Positions 34,655 through 46,100 are shown, counted from the stretch's first letter. The stretch is 58,003 nt of DNA from an uncultured Bacteroidia bacterium (GCA_943787465.1 CALSMN010000007.1:1-58003); one strand, 5' to 3'. Made by a program: numbers and translations. Notes: a model not told the origin generated them from the letters alone.

Positions 34655-36466
34655 ATGAGTACATTCAAAGAAATGGGCTTAAAATCAGAGATTTTAAGTG
34701 CCATCACCGACTTAGGCTACGAAAAACCAACGCCTATCCAACAACTTGCCTTACCAAAGGTATTAGAATCAAAACAAGATTTAATTGCATTTGCCCAAAC
34801 AGGGACTGGAAAAACTGCAGCTTTTAGCTTACCCATCCTTAATCAGATTGATTCCCAAAAAGAAGGAATCAAATGCATCATTTTGAGTCCTACCCGAGAA
34901 CTTGGGCTTCAAATAGCTGAAGACATCAAAAGCTATTCAAAAAACCTGACTGGCTTCAAAGTTGTCGCTGTATATGGCGGAGCAGATATCATGACTCAAA
35001 TCAAAAAATTAGAACGTGGCTGCGATATTGTTGTTGGAACTCCAGGTAGAACATTAGACTTAATCAAACGAAATCGGCTTAATTTAGAAGGTGTTCAGTA
35101 TCTCGTATTGGATGAAGCAGACGAAATGTTGAGCATGGGTTTTGCAGAGGATTTAGATGCTATTTTAGCCAATACCCCGCAAGAAAAACAAACGTTACTT
35201 TTTTCAGCAACCATGCCTCCTGATATGGTAAAGCTTAGCAAAAAGTATATGACTGATCCCATTGAAATTTCCGCTGGAAGTAAACAAGAAGCAAATACTA
35301 ACGTAACCCATCAATATTATAAAATCAATTCTCGAGACCGGTATCCCTCACTTAAAAGGGCCGTAGATATCGCCCCAGATATTTATGGTATTATTTTTTG
35401 TAGAACTCGAGCTGAAACTAAAGAAGTAGCTGAGCGACTTGCCGAAGATGGCTACAATACGGATGCTCTGCATGGCGATTTATCACAAGCTCAAAGAGAC
35501 TATGTGATGAACCGATTTAGAAATAGACAATTACAATTGCTAGTAGCTACGGATGTTGCTGCTCGTGGTTTGGATGTCAATGAACTTACTCACGTCATCA
35601 ACTTCAAGTTACCAGATGAGGATGCTGTATATGTGCACAGGAGCGGTCGTACTGGAAGAGCAGCCAATATGGGTATTTCTCTCTCTCTCTTAACAGCAAA
35701 AGAAGAAAGCAGACTTCGCTATCTTGAAAAGAAAATTGGGAGAAAATTTGAAAAAGTATCGATACCTAATGGTCAAGAAATTTGCGAAAAGCAACTTTTT
35801 AGTTTGATTGATAATATCAAAGAGACAGAAATTGCAAATAGTCATATTGATAGTTTTCTTCCTCAAATTTTTGACATGTTCAAAGACATGACAAAAGAAG
35901 AGGTCTTGAAAAAAATTGTTTCTACGGAGTTTAATCGATTTTTAGATTACTATCGCGATGCCCCAGATTTAAATAAAACATCCGATAAAAGGGAGCGAGA
36001 ACGAAAAAATGATCGCAACAACTCCAATGACGATGACAGAGGAGAACGAAGAGGACGAAGAGAAAAAAGAGAACATAAAACTGCTGCCAATATGACTCGA
36101 TATTTTATCAACCAAGGCAAAAAAGATGGTTTTAGTCCAAAGCTACTCATGGGTATGATCAATTCACATATGGGTGGATTATCTCCAGAAATTGGGCAAA
36201 TAGAAATCATGAAAATGTTCTCATTTTTTGAAATGGAAACGGGTCACACCTCAGATTTACAGCGTGCCGCAAAACAAATGGAATTTAATGGTCGTGAAGT
36301 CGCCATTGAAGAAAGTTCGCCGAGACCAGAGGGAAATGGAGAACAAAAAGACAATCGAAATCGAGGAAGAGGTCGTGGCAGTGAGTCCCGCGGTGATAGA
36401 GGACGAGGTAGACGTAAAGAGAGTAGTGCAGGTAGTCATGGTTCTAAAAGAAGAAGGAGATATTGA
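34655..36466 (+). CDS. DEAD-box RNA helicase (CsdA/DeaD-like) with DbpA-type and Arg-rich tail
   Basis: 603 residues. Core motifs: Q motif (PTPIQQ), Walker A AQTGTGKT (47-54), PTRELG, DEAD (153-156), SAT, and the C-terminal ARGLDV and HRSGRTGR. A middle helical segment and a DbpA-like RNA-binding domain (about 470-545, TRYFINQGKKDGFSPKLLMGMINSHMGGLSPEIGQIEIM) follow, then an extremely basic Arg/Gly/Ser tail with RGRGRGS and RGDRGRGRR. This order matches CsdA/DeaD helicases involved in ribosome assembly and cold adaptation. The Glu/Arg-rich spacer at about 440-468 is low complexity. Transcription probably starts far upstream, giving a leader. Confidence 0.94.
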   Translation: MSTFKEMGLKSEILSAITDLGYEKPTPIQQLALPKVLESKQDLIAFAQTGTGKTAAFSLPILNQIDSQKEGIKCIILSPTRELGLQIAEDIKSYSKNLTGFKVVAVYGGADIMTQIKKLERGCDIVVGTPGRTLDLIKRNRLNLEGVQYLVLDEADEMLSMGFAEDLDAILANTPQEKQTLLFSATMPPDMVKLSKKYMTDPIEISAGSKQEANTNVTHQYYKINSRDRYPSLKRAVDIAPDIYGIIFCRTRAETKEVAERLAEDGYNTDALHGDLSQAQRDYVMNRFRNRQLQLLVATDVAARGLDVNELTHVINFKLPDEDAVYVHRSGRTGRAANMGISLSLLTAKEESRLRYLEKKIGRKFEKVSIPNGQEICEKQLFSLIDNIKETEIANSHIDSFLPQIFDMFKDMTKEEVLKKIVSTEFNRFLDYYRDAPDLNKTSDKRERERKNDRNNSNDDDRGERRGRREKREHKTAANMTRYFINQGKKDGFSPKLLMGMINSHMGGLSPEIGQIEIMKMFSFFEMETGHTSDLQRAAKQMEFNGREVAIEESSPRPEGNGEQKDNRNRGRGRGSESRGDRGRGRRKESSAGSHGSKRRRRY

Positions 36467-36473
36467 TCTTAAA

Positions 36474-37499
36474 TTATCGTAATACCCCTTTTTTATTTAA
36501 ACTTTGCTGATAAGCCCTTGCATTACGTTGATGCTGAGTCAGACTTGCCGTAAAATTATGATAATAAGAAGCATCTGGTTTTGCACACATATAGATGTAA
36601 TTATGAGATTCGGAATCCAAAACAGCTAAAATAGCCCGTTTATCTGGAGTAAAAACTGGACCTGGGGGCAATCCTTTGTTCAAATAGGTATTGTATGGAT
36701 GAGGTGTTTTTAGGTCTTTATTCAAAACACGTTTTCTACCTTCCTTACCTACCACATATAGAATGGTTGGATCTGCTTGAAGCATCATACCTCTATTTAA
36801 TCGATTCAGATATAAACCCGCAATGATTGGCATTTCTTTTATATGTATGGCCTCTGCATCAACAATACTCGCCAATACGCACACTTGAGATGAACGAAGA
36901 CCTAGTGATTTTGCAACCGATAATCGTTCTTTGTTCCAGAAATTTTTATACTCTGAAATAAACCTATCTATTATTGTTTTTGAATCTGAAGCCCAATTAA
37001 AATGATAATGATCAGCTAAAAACACAGTCCATTTGTCCTCTTCTGTAAAACCATTTTCTTGCACCCAAGATTCTTTCATTTGTTCTAGTAATTCTGTTTT
37101 ACTAGCCTCTAAGTTTTCAGCAAGATGCTGAATAATCTGATCTCGAGACATTTCTATGTCAATTTTAATGACAACGTTATCCCATTGACCATTTCGAATT
37201 TTACGAATCAATTCGGTATTGGTTAAGTCTTCATCAATCTTATATCGCCCAGGCTTGAAAGTTTGAGGCAAATTCATTTTGTTTGCCGCTAAATCGAAGG
37301 TTTTAATTTGCTTAATAATATTATACTTGATGAGTCCTGATCTTACTTCGGCATATGTATCATCGTGACGAATATAAAAATACTCCCCATCACTCAAAGA
37401 ATTTGTATTTTTAGTAAAAAAAACAGTATATGCTAGCGTAAATCCAATAGCAGTCAAAAACAAAATAAATCCGATAAACCTTCTTGTATTTTTCTTCAA
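36474..37499 (-). CDS. mltG: Endolytic transglycosylase MltG
   Basis: 341 residues, normal for MltG. An inner-membrane anchor at about 6-28 and a LysM-like segment (about 38-100) precede the YceG domain: VLASIVDAEAIHIKEMPIIAGLYLNRLNRGMMLQADPTILYV with the probable catalytic Glu216 and GLPPGPVFTPDKRAILAVLDSE. MltG cuts nascent glycan strands and thereby acts as a terminase. The residue three to four positions before the Glu differs among Bacteroidota MltGs and is Asp-Ala here. The start codon is TTG. It is convergent with the helicase gene. Confidence 0.92.
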   Translation of the reverse strand: MKKNTRRFIGFILFLTAIGFTLAYTVFFTKNTNSLSDGEYFYIRHDDTYAEVRSGLIKYNIIKQIKTFDLAANKMNLPQTFKPGRYKIDEDLTNTELIRKIRNGQWDNVVIKIDIEMSRDQIIQHLAENLEASKTELLEQMKESWVQENGFTEEDKWTVFLADHYHFNWASDSKTIIDRFISEYKNFWNKERLSVAKSLGLRSSQVCVLASIVDAEAIHIKEMPIIAGLYLNRLNRGMMLQADPTILYVVGKEGRKRVLNKDLKTPHPYNTYLNKGLPPGPVFTPDKRAILAVLDSESHNYIYMCAKPDASYYHNFTASLTQHQRNARAYQQSLNKKGVLR

Positions 37500-37539
37500 A
37501 TCAGTTCGTACTTAATCGCAAATTAAGTAAACTATATAT

Positions 37540-37547
37540 TAGTTTTG
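37540..37547 (+). promoter_or_regulatory. -7 box TAGTTTTG for dapB
   Basis: An exact TAnnTTTG match ending 10 nt before the dapB ATG; it drives the dapB-lepB-fmt series. Confidence 0.5.
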
Positions 37548-37557
37548 TAGTTCAATA

Positions 37558-38280
37558 ATGAATATAGCATTAATCGGTTATGGTAAGATGGGGAAATCCA
37601 TCGAAAAAATGGCTATCGAAAAAGGGCATCAAATTGTTTCAAAGATCAATTACCCTGATTTTGAACCCAATGAACTTAACCAGGCTGACGTTGCCATAGA
37701 ATTTACTCAACCTGACATGGCTATTGCGAATATTAAAAAATGCTTCGAAGCAAATATTCCAGTTATTGTTGGAACAACAGGTTGGTATGAAGATTACCCT
37801 TCAATAAAAAAAATTGCTCTCGACACAAATCAGACGCTATTTACAGCTACCAATTTTAGTTTAGGTGTCAATATTTTGTTTCACATTAATGAAAAATTGG
37901 CTCAAATTATGAATCAATTTCCCCAATATAATGTGGAGATGACTGAAACTCACCACTTAGAAAAGAAAGATCATCCCAGCGGAACTGCAGCTACACTTGC
38001 AGAGGGCATCTTAAATAACATTGATAGAAAATCAACCTATGTTGGTCTAATTGATCCACCATCGCACACCTCAAATCCTTTAGAATTGCAGATAAAATGT
38101 AATCGCGAAGAAAACGTCCCTGGATTTCATCAAGTAACATATGCCAGTCATATTGATGAAATTAAGATCAGCCATAATGCAATTAATCGACAAGGATTTA
38201 CCCAAGGTGCACTTATGGCAGCTGAGTGGATTTATAATAAAAAAGGCGTTTATACAATGAACGATTTAATACAATTTTAA
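37558..38280 (+). CDS. dapB: 4-hydroxy-tetrahydrodipicolinate reductase
   Basis: 240 residues, on the short side of DapB. It reduces 4-hydroxy-tetrahydrodipicolinate in lysine and meso-DAP synthesis. NAD(P)-binding MNIALIGYGKMGK, the GTTGWY segment and the signature ETHHLEKKDHPSGTA with the catalytic His-His-Lys are present. Acidic residues absent after the GYGKMGK loop leave NADH/NADPH preference open. It leads a plus-strand run with lepB (6-nt gap) and fmt, likely one operon. Confidence 0.95.
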   Translation: MNIALIGYGKMGKSIEKMAIEKGHQIVSKINYPDFEPNELNQADVAIEFTQPDMAIANIKKCFEANIPVIVGTTGWYEDYPSIKKIALDTNQTLFTATNFSLGVNILFHINEKLAQIMNQFPQYNVEMTETHHLEKKDHPSGTAATLAEGILNNIDRKSTYVGLIDPPSHTSNPLELQIKCNREENVPGFHQVTYASHIDEIKISHNAINRQGFTQGALMAAEWIYNKKGVYTMNDLIQF

Positions 38281-38286
38281 AAAAAT

Positions 38287-39561
38287 ATGAAAATTAACAT
38301 AAAAGAAGACTGGAAATTATTAAGCAAAAGAGCGGCAATTTTTTATATCATTTTTTCCGTAATTAACCTGATTACCTTTATTTTACTCTTTTCCCAAACG
38401 GATGTAAGTTTTATTGCGGCTTTTATCTATTTTATCTTTTGGCAAGCAGCCATTTGGGTATATTACATGTTTCGCTACAAGCGAAGAAATAATATGAAAG
38501 GTGGCGAATGGATTGATGCAGGAATGTTTGCCATTTTAGCGGCAACCTTAATTCGAACTTTTTTTATTGAAGCCTATCAAATTCCTACTTCTTCGATGGA
38601 AAAATCTTTACTTCGAGGTGACTTCCTGTTTGTGAGTAAAATGAATTATGGACCAAGAATACCCATGACTCCTATTTCATTTCCTTTTGTACATCAAGAA
38701 TTACCCATCATTGGTGGCAAATCATTTTCTGAAATATTAAAACTACCATTTTATAGATTACCTGGTTTTCAAAAAATCAAAAACAATGATGTAGTTGTCT
38801 TTAATTATCCAGGTGAAGATGAATTTCCAGTCGATAAAAAAACCAACTACATTAAGCGATGTATAGCCATAGCAGGTGATAGCTTAACCATAAGAAATGG
38901 TATTGTATACGTCAATGGAAAAGTAGCTGATTTGGCAGAAAATAGCCAAACTAGCTACCGAGTTAACACCTCGAATGTGATTGATCGAAAATCACTTGAG
39001 AAAATAGATATCTCTGAATACGGATATAATCCGAATATAAGGGCATATGAAATATGGATGACTCCGAATAACAAAAAACAAATATCTGAACTTCCTGGAG
39101 TTGTGAGTATAATACCTACCATAGATTCCTTCGGAAATTATCCCGATGTATATCCCCATATCCCAGAGCAACTTCCTTGGAGTAGAGACAATTACGGACC
39201 AATCTATATTCCTAAAAAAGGAGATAAACTAAAATTAGACGCCAAAACTATGTGGATATATAGAGACTTGATTCAAAAATATGAAGGAAATGAAAGTTAC
39301 GTTATTCGTGATGGCAAGGCATATTTAAATAACCAAGAAATATCGTCCTACGAAGTAAAAATGGACTACTACTTTATGATGGGTGACAACAGACATCGAA
39401 GTGCTGATTCTCGTTATTGGGGATATGTTCCAGAGGACCATATTGTTGGTAAAGCTCTATTTATCTGGATGAGTATAGAACAAGATGGAATTTATGGAGG
39501 TAGGCACAAAGGTACTTTCAGTAGAATCCGTTGGAATAGAATTTTTAATATTATTCACTAG
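38287..39561 (+). CDS. lepB: Signal peptidase I, long Bacteroidota form
   Basis: 424 residues. It cleaves Sec signal peptides at the inner-membrane periplasmic face. Two to three N-terminal transmembrane helices lie at about 16-35, 41-62 and 77-92. Box B IPTSSMEKSL carries the nucleophile Ser103, and NYIKRCIAIAGD carries the general base Lys. The closing box, GDNRHRSADSRYWGYVPEDHIVGKALFIW, is intact. A large insertion (about 220-355) between the Lys box and the closing box is usual for this phylum. Its stop codon overlaps the GTG start of fmt by 1 nt. Confidence 0.94.
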   Translation: MKINIKEDWKLLSKRAAIFYIIFSVINLITFILLFSQTDVSFIAAFIYFIFWQAAIWVYYMFRYKRRNNMKGGEWIDAGMFAILAATLIRTFFIEAYQIPTSSMEKSLLRGDFLFVSKMNYGPRIPMTPISFPFVHQELPIIGGKSFSEILKLPFYRLPGFQKIKNNDVVVFNYPGEDEFPVDKKTNYIKRCIAIAGDSLTIRNGIVYVNGKVADLAENSQTSYRVNTSNVIDRKSLEKIDISEYGYNPNIRAYEIWMTPNNKKQISELPGVVSIIPTIDSFGNYPDVYPHIPEQLPWSRDNYGPIYIPKKGDKLKLDAKTMWIYRDLIQKYEGNESYVIRDGKAYLNNQEISSYEVKMDYYFMMGDNRHRSADSRYWGYVPEDHIVGKALFIWMSIEQDGIYGGRHKGTFSRIRWNRIFNIIH

Positions 39562-40511
39562 TGAGTTACACCTATAAAAATCGAATTATTTTTATGGGTA
39601 ATCCCGAATTTGCTCGTTATCATCTTGAAAAGATAGTAGGAGCTAATTTCAACATCGTAGCTGTTATTTCAGCTCCTGACAAACCTGGCGGAAGGGGTCT
39701 TCAATTACAGGAAACACCTGTAACTACCTATGCAAAGTCCATGAATATACCCTGCTTGCAACCTAAAAATCTAAAGAATGAAGCGTTTCTTAAAACGCTA
39801 AAAGACTTAGATGCTGACATTCAAATTGTGATAGCATTCCGCATGTTGCCAAAAGTAGTCTGGAACATGCCTGCTATGGGAACGATTAATCTCCATGCTT
39901 CTTTGCTTCCACAATATCGAGGTGCAGCTCCTATTAATTGGGCCATCATCAATGGAGAAAAAACAACAGGAGTTACCACCTTTCGATTGCAACATGAAAT
40001 AGACACTGGCGGAATATTACTTCAAAAAGAGTGTTCGATTGAACCCCAAGACAATGCAGGCACATTGCATGATAAACTAATGGTTTTAGGAGCCAACACA
40101 ATGATCGAAACCCTTGAAAAATTATTTCAAAAAACTCTCCACGAAAAACCCCAAATTGAACTAAAACAGCTTAAAAGTGCTCCAAAACTTTATACGCAAA
40201 ACACTACAATTGACTGGAATCAGAAGGGACAAGATATTCTTAATTTTATTCGTGGATTAAACCCCTATCCTTCTGCTCATTACACCTTTAATGGGAAAAA
40301 AATGCAAATTTTTGAAGCTCGATTTTATGAAAAAGAGCATAAAAAAGAAAGAGGCCTATTTTTTTCAGACCAAAAAAAATATATAGCAGTAAGTGTTTTA
40401 GATGGATATGTCTATTTAGAATGTATTAAACTTCAAGGTAAACGAAAAATGAATATTACTGATTTTTTAAATGGATACAATACTACTGATTTGTTAACAC
40501 TCAAATTATAG
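39561..40511 (+). CDS. fmt: Methionyl-tRNA formyltransferase
   Basis: 316 residues. It formylates initiator Met-tRNA using 10-formyl-THF. The N-terminal formyltransferase domain has IIFMGNPEFARYHLE, SAPDKPGGRG, the catalytic INLHASLLPQYRGAAPINWAIINGE with Asn-His..., and GVTTFRLQHEIDTGGIL with the catalytic Asp; the C-terminal OB-like tRNA-binding domain is present (about 205-316). The start is GTG, overlapping the lepB stop by one base, so translation is coupled. Confidence 0.95.
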   Translation: MSYTYKNRIIFMGNPEFARYHLEKIVGANFNIVAVISAPDKPGGRGLQLQETPVTTYAKSMNIPCLQPKNLKNEAFLKTLKDLDADIQIVIAFRMLPKVVWNMPAMGTINLHASLLPQYRGAAPINWAIINGEKTTGVTTFRLQHEIDTGGILLQKECSIEPQDNAGTLHDKLMVLGANTMIETLEKLFQKTLHEKPQIELKQLKSAPKLYTQNTTIDWNQKGQDILNFIRGLNPYPSAHYTFNGKKMQIFEARFYEKEHKKERGLFFSDQKKYIAVSVLDGYVYLECIKLQGKRKMNITDFLNGYNTTDLLTLKL

Positions 40512-40612
40512 CTTAATCATACAACTTGTAGATTCAATAACCCTTATTCCCAGACAAATTGTATTACCTAAAATGAATGCATTTTGACTACTTTCGCAAA
40601 CCATTAAACTAC

Positions 40613-43087
40613 ATGTGGGAAAAAATTGCCAACACTATCCTAAGAAATAGGCTTTTCCTTATTCTATTTCTGATTGTCGCTACTGTGCTAATGGTATACA
40701 AAGCCGCTCAAGTAGAATTAGCCTACGACAATCCTAAATTTATACCCGACAATGACCCTGACATGGTCGCCTATCAAGAGTTTAAGAATCTTTTTGGTGA
40801 TGATGGCAGTGTAATGGTTGTTGGTATTAACACCTCAAAAATAACCAACCTTAATTTTTTTAATGAATGGTATGATCTTACCCATCAACTGGATACCACT
40901 GCAAATATTAAACAAGTTATTTCCATAGCTAATTTAATAACACTCTCAAAAAAAAATGTATACCAATATTTTGAAGGAGATTCTTTTGAAACTGAAGTAT
41001 TTACTGCGCAAAAAATAATCAATCAGAAACCTAACTCTCAAAAAGAACTGGATACTATTTTCAATGAAATAAAAAATTTACGATTCTATGAAGGCTTAAT
41101 ATTCAAGGATTCCTCTGATTTTACGTTGATGGCTATCACGCTTGAAAAATCAATTTTAGACACCAAAGAAAGGGTTCCCTTTGTTAATGGAATTCAAGAT
41201 AAAATATCCTCCATTTGTTCGAAATATGATGTAGAAGTCCATTATTCCGGTCTTCCGTTTATTCGAACAAAAATGTCGCAAATGATCAAACAGGAATTGA
41301 TTCGATTTACCATCGTATCCATGATTCTTACATCATTGATTCTTCTATTTTTCTTCAGAAGCTTCCCGACTATTGCATTTTCGTTGCTCACGGTTGTCAT
41401 AGGCGTGATATGGTGCATTGGTATACTTGTTTTGTTAGGATATAAAATTACGATGTTTATTGGTCTGTTACCACCCCTTATCGTAGTCATAGGCATTGCC
41501 AATTGTATTTACTTGCTCAATAAATATCACGACGAATACCGTAATCATACCAATAAAATTAAATCCCTACAACGCGTAATATCTAAAGTTGGACGAGCTG
41601 TATTATTTACCAACTTAACCACTGCCGTTGGATTTGGAGTTTTCACCCTTACGGGGAGTTCAGTACTTCAAGAATTTGGACTCACTGCTTTTTTATCCAT
41701 TATTGCTGTATTTGTTATTTCAATTATTCTAATTCCTGTACTATTCAGTTTTCTGCCACCTCCTAACAAAAGACAAACAAAACATCTCGACTATAAATTT
41801 CTAAACTCCCTTATTGATACCCTATCACATTTAGCCATTTCCCATCGAAAATGGGTTTATTTAGCTACATCAATATTAGTCATAGCATCTGCCATTGGTA
41901 TGTCCAAGCTTAAAAATGTTGGTTATATGGTCGATGATATTTCAAAAGAAGATCCGTTATACCTTGACCTAAAATTTTTTGAAAAAAATGTCAACGGCGT
42001 AATGCCTTTTGAAATCATTGTTGACACCAAAAAACCGCAAGGTATTTTTGATGTGAAAACACTTATGAAAATTGACTTACTTGAACGAAAAATCAGCAAA
42101 TACCCTGAGTTTTCAAAACCCGTAAGTATTTCAAAAACAATGAAATTTCTGAATCAATCCTATTTTGACGGTGATCCAAGAAGATATAGAACACCTAGTG
42201 TTATGGACCTAGGTAATATCATGAATTATATACCGAAAAATGAAACCAATGATAACTTAATTCACAGCCTAGTTAATCCTGATAATAGCCAGGCAAGAGT
42301 TAGTGTTCAAATGGCTGATGTTGGCAGTGTTCGAATAAAAGATTTGAAGCAGGAAGTCCAACTTATAGCTGATACTATTTTTAATTATCAAAAAAATACA
42401 GAAGAAATAGCAACTGATTCAATACTATATGTAGACCTCATTGACGTTGAAAACAATGAAACAGATACTACCTTTTATTCGAAAAAAGTAGTAAGCTACA
42501 CCCCTTTAGATTCCTCAGATTTGACTAATATTTCAATTACAGGAACAAGTATCATTTTTCTCAAGGGAAATGATTATTTAATCTCAAATTTACTAATGAG
42601 TTTGCTTATTGCTTTTATCATTATTTCCTTATTAATGGCTAGTATATTTAAGTCACTACGAATGATATTAATATCTATGCTACCGAATTTGATACCACTC
42701 CTATTTACTGCAGGTATTATGGGTTTTTTTGATGTCAACTTCAAACCAAGTACCGTATTGGTGTTTAGTGTAGCATTTGGAATAGCCGTTGATTTCTCTA
42801 TTCATTTTTTAACAAAATACAGACAAGAACTCAAAAATTCTAACACTATTACTGAGGCCGTTGCTAAAGTTCAAAAAGAGATAAGTACGAGCATGATTTA
42901 TACTGCTGTGATCTTATTTTTTGGATTTATCATATTTGTATTTTCAGATTTCGGTGGAACGATTGCATTAGGTTTATTCACAGCAATCACCCTTTTTATT
43001 GCTCTTTTATCCAATTTGATACTTCTACCATCCTTGCTACTATCTTATGATAATGTACAAGAGAAAAAAAGAAGAAAGAAATTATAG
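40613..43087 (+). CDS. MMPL/RND-family efflux transporter
   Basis: About 824 residues from ATG 40613 (MWEKIANTILRNRLFL). An ATG at 40577 would add 12 residues but overlaps a degenerate -7 box TACTTTCG (40589-40596), so the inner start is preferred. It is built as two halves, each with a first transmembrane helix, a large periplasmic loop (about 35-225 and 430-650) and five further helices. GFGVFTLTGSSVLQEFGL and ...AVDFSIHFLTKYR are typical of MMPL/HpnN-like transporters that move lipids or hydrophobic compounds. No partner genes are adjacent, and the substrate is unknown. Confidence 0.88.
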   Translation: MWEKIANTILRNRLFLILFLIVATVLMVYKAAQVELAYDNPKFIPDNDPDMVAYQEFKNLFGDDGSVMVVGINTSKITNLNFFNEWYDLTHQLDTTANIKQVISIANLITLSKKNVYQYFEGDSFETEVFTAQKIINQKPNSQKELDTIFNEIKNLRFYEGLIFKDSSDFTLMAITLEKSILDTKERVPFVNGIQDKISSICSKYDVEVHYSGLPFIRTKMSQMIKQELIRFTIVSMILTSLILLFFFRSFPTIAFSLLTVVIGVIWCIGILVLLGYKITMFIGLLPPLIVVIGIANCIYLLNKYHDEYRNHTNKIKSLQRVISKVGRAVLFTNLTTAVGFGVFTLTGSSVLQEFGLTAFLSIIAVFVISIILIPVLFSFLPPPNKRQTKHLDYKFLNSLIDTLSHLAISHRKWVYLATSILVIASAIGMSKLKNVGYMVDDISKEDPLYLDLKFFEKNVNGVMPFEIIVDTKKPQGIFDVKTLMKIDLLERKISKYPEFSKPVSISKTMKFLNQSYFDGDPRRYRTPSVMDLGNIMNYIPKNETNDNLIHSLVNPDNSQARVSVQMADVGSVRIKDLKQEVQLIADTIFNYQKNTEEIATDSILYVDLIDVENNETDTTFYSKKVVSYTPLDSSDLTNISITGTSIIFLKGNDYLISNLLMSLLIAFIIISLLMASIFKSLRMILISMLPNLIPLLFTAGIMGFFDVNFKPSTVLVFSVAFGIAVDFSIHFLTKYRQELKNSNTITEAVAKVQKEISTSMIYTAVILFFGFIIFVFSDFGGTIALGLFTAITLFIALLSNLILLPSLLLSYDNVQEKKRRKKL

Positions 43088-43135
43088 ATTCCCACTAAAA
43101 AAGGTATCAAACCCAAATTTAATAACGTAAAATAC

Positions 43136-43143
43136 TAAATTTG
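43136..43143 (+). promoter_or_regulatory. -7 box TAAATTTG for ileS
   Basis: An exact TAnnTTTG match 30 nt upstream of the ileS ATG. No T-box-like leader can fit in this space. Confidence 0.45.
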
Positions 43144-43173
43144 CATTCCTTTATTAAATAGGGTGTAATTTTA

Positions 43174-46100
43174 ATGTCCAAAGTTTCTTCATATCCTCAA
43201 TACAAACAATTAAATCTTCCTGAGATTGAAAAAGATATTTTACACTATTGGAAAGAAAATACTGTTTTTCAAAAAAGCATCAAAAACCGAATTAATCAGG
43301 AAAACTTTGTGTTTTTTGAAGGACCCCCTTCTGCCAATGGAATGCCGGGCATTCACCATGTGATTAGTAGAAGTATCAAAGATGTATTTTGTCGATACAA
43401 GACACTCCAAGGATATAGAGTACAACGAAAAGCCGGCTGGGATACTCACGGCTTACCTGTAGAACTTCAAGTTGAAAAAAAACTAGGAATCACCAAAGAA
43501 GATATTGGATCCAAAATATCTGTGGAGGATTATAATAAAGCTTGCAGAGAGGATGTATTAAAATACAAAGACAAATGGGATGAGCTTACTGAAAAAATAG
43601 GATATTGGGTTGATCTTGAGGACCCCTATATTACCTATGATAATTCATACATAGAATCCGTATGGAATTTATTAAAACGATTGTATGATAAAGGCTTGCT
43701 ATACAAAGGGCACACCATCCAACCCTATTCTCCTGCAGCTGGGACAGGTTTGAGTTCGCACGAACTTAATCAACCAGGCACATATAAAAATGTTAAAGAC
43801 ACCACTATAGTTGCTCAATTTCAACTTTCGAATCCTTTATCTATTGGACTAGATTTTAATTGGGGAAACACATACTGCTTAGCTTGGACTACTACTCCCT
43901 GGACACTTCCAAGCAATACAGCATTAGGGATTGGTCACAAAATAGACTATTCGATTATTAAAACATTTAATTCCTACACGTTTGAAAAAATCACTGTCAT
44001 TCTCGCTTCAAAATTAGTCGGCAAGTATTTTCCTTCCAAAAATGAAGAATTACAATTGACAGCATACCATGCTGGAGATAAAAATATACCATTCGAAATA
44101 GTCAAAGAAATTAAAGGGTCAGAACTGGTTGGGCAATCCTACGAACAACTCATGCCTTATCAACAACCCGAAGATGGAGATGCTTTTAAAATCATAGCCG
44201 CCAATTTTGTAACGACCGAAGATGGAACAGGAATCGTTCATTTAGCGCCAAGTTTTGGTTCTGATGACTACATCGCTGCAAAACAAAATGGAATTGGTTC
44301 TTTAACTTTAGTTGATCGTGAGGGAAAATTTACAGATGGAGTTGGTGAATTTTCTGGCCTTTATGTTAAAAATTACAAAGAAGAAGATGAATCTGCTCAG
44401 GGATTCATGACTACTGATGTCAAAATAGCAATCCAGTTAAAAACTGACAATAAAGCATTTAAGGTAGAGAAATACGAACACAGTTATCCGCATTGCTGGA
44501 GAACAGATAAACCCATTCTATATTATCCTTTAGAGAGTTGGTTTATCAAAACAACCGCTGTAAAAGATCAATTAATTGGATTGAATAAAACCATCAACTG
44601 GAAACCAGCCAGCACAGGTGAAGGCCGATTTGGTAATTGGTTAGAAAATTTGGTTGACTGGAATTTGAGTCGAAGTAGGTATTGGGGTACACCTCTGCCT
44701 ATATGGAAAACGAAAGATGGAGAACAAGCTATTTGTATAGGATCTATTGAAGAATTAAAAAGCGAAGTTCAAAAAGCGGTTAATGCTGGTCTTATGAAAG
44801 AGAATCAAATCAGTCATGATTTTGATTTACACCGACCATTCATTGATGACATTATTTTAGTATCAAATAATGGTGAACCCATGTATCGAGAAACTGACCT
44901 TATCGATGTATGGTTTGATTCTGGAGCTATGCCATTTGCTCAACACCATTACCCATTTGAAAATAAAGATGCAATAGAAAGTAATCATTCTTATCCAGCA
45001 GATTTTATCGCCGAAGGAGTAGATCAAACGCGTGGTTGGTTTTTTACATTGCATGCCATATCAGTCATGCTAAACAATTCTGTTGCCTACAAAAATGTAG
45101 TTGCCAATGGTTTAGTACTTGATAAAGAAGGCAATAAAATGTCCAAACGTTTAGGCAATACTATCGACCCATTTATGGCTGTTGAAAAATACGGTGCAGA
45201 TGCCATTCGTTGGTATATGTTAAGTAACGCTGCTCCTTGGGATAATCTCAAATTTGACTTAGATGGTGTGGTTGAAACCCAACGTAAATTTTTTGGAACA
45301 TTACACAATACCTACGAATTCTATGCATTGTACGCTAATATTGATCAATTCAAGAATCAACATGATTTAGTCCCTTTCAAAAAACGAACAGAATTAGACC
45401 GTTGGATACTTAGCAAGCTAAATTCACTTACCAAATTAGTAGAAGAGGCCATGGATGATTACGAACCTACTAAGGCAACTAGAGCAATTCAAAGTTTTGT
45501 GATAGATGATTTGAGTAACTGGTACGTCCGACTGAATCGTAGACGTTTTTGGAAAGGAGAAATCAGTCAAGATAAAATCGCTGCATATCAAACCTTAAGT
45601 ACCTGTTTGGAACAAATAGCTATACTCATGTGTAGTTTTAGTCCATTTTATGCAGATAATCTGTATCAAAATTTAACTTTTTCTAAAGCATCTGTACATT
45701 TACAAGATTTTCCGAGTGTTGATTCTAATTTAATTGATGAAGAATTAGAAAGTCAAATTGCCATATCGCAAGCAATTACATCACTTATACTACGTATACG
45801 TAAAGCAGAAGGCATAAAAGTACGTCAACCATTACAAAAGGCTATTGTACCTGCTCTAAGTGAAACCTTTGCAGAGCAACTTAAACATGTAGAGCAGATC
45901 ATTAAATCTGAGGTTAATATCAAAGAAATAGAGATTATTGATAAAGATTCAAGTGTGATTAAAAAATCTGCTAAACCTAATTTCAAATCATTAGGAAAAA
46001 AAGCTGGTAAAAACATGAAGGCTTTGACAGCCCAGATTTTTTCTTTTGATAATGACCAAATAGCCTGCCTTGAACAAGGTCAATCTATTCCTATTGATAT

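Noticed and set aside
36340-36464. Repetitive Arg/Gly-rich DNA, possible tandem repeat
   Set aside because: It is the coding sequence for the helicase's basic RGG-like tail, not an independent repeat element.
43100-43173. T-box leader before ileS
   Set aside because: The only promoter box leaves about 25 nt of leader, far too short for a T-box, and T-boxes are not typical of this phylum.
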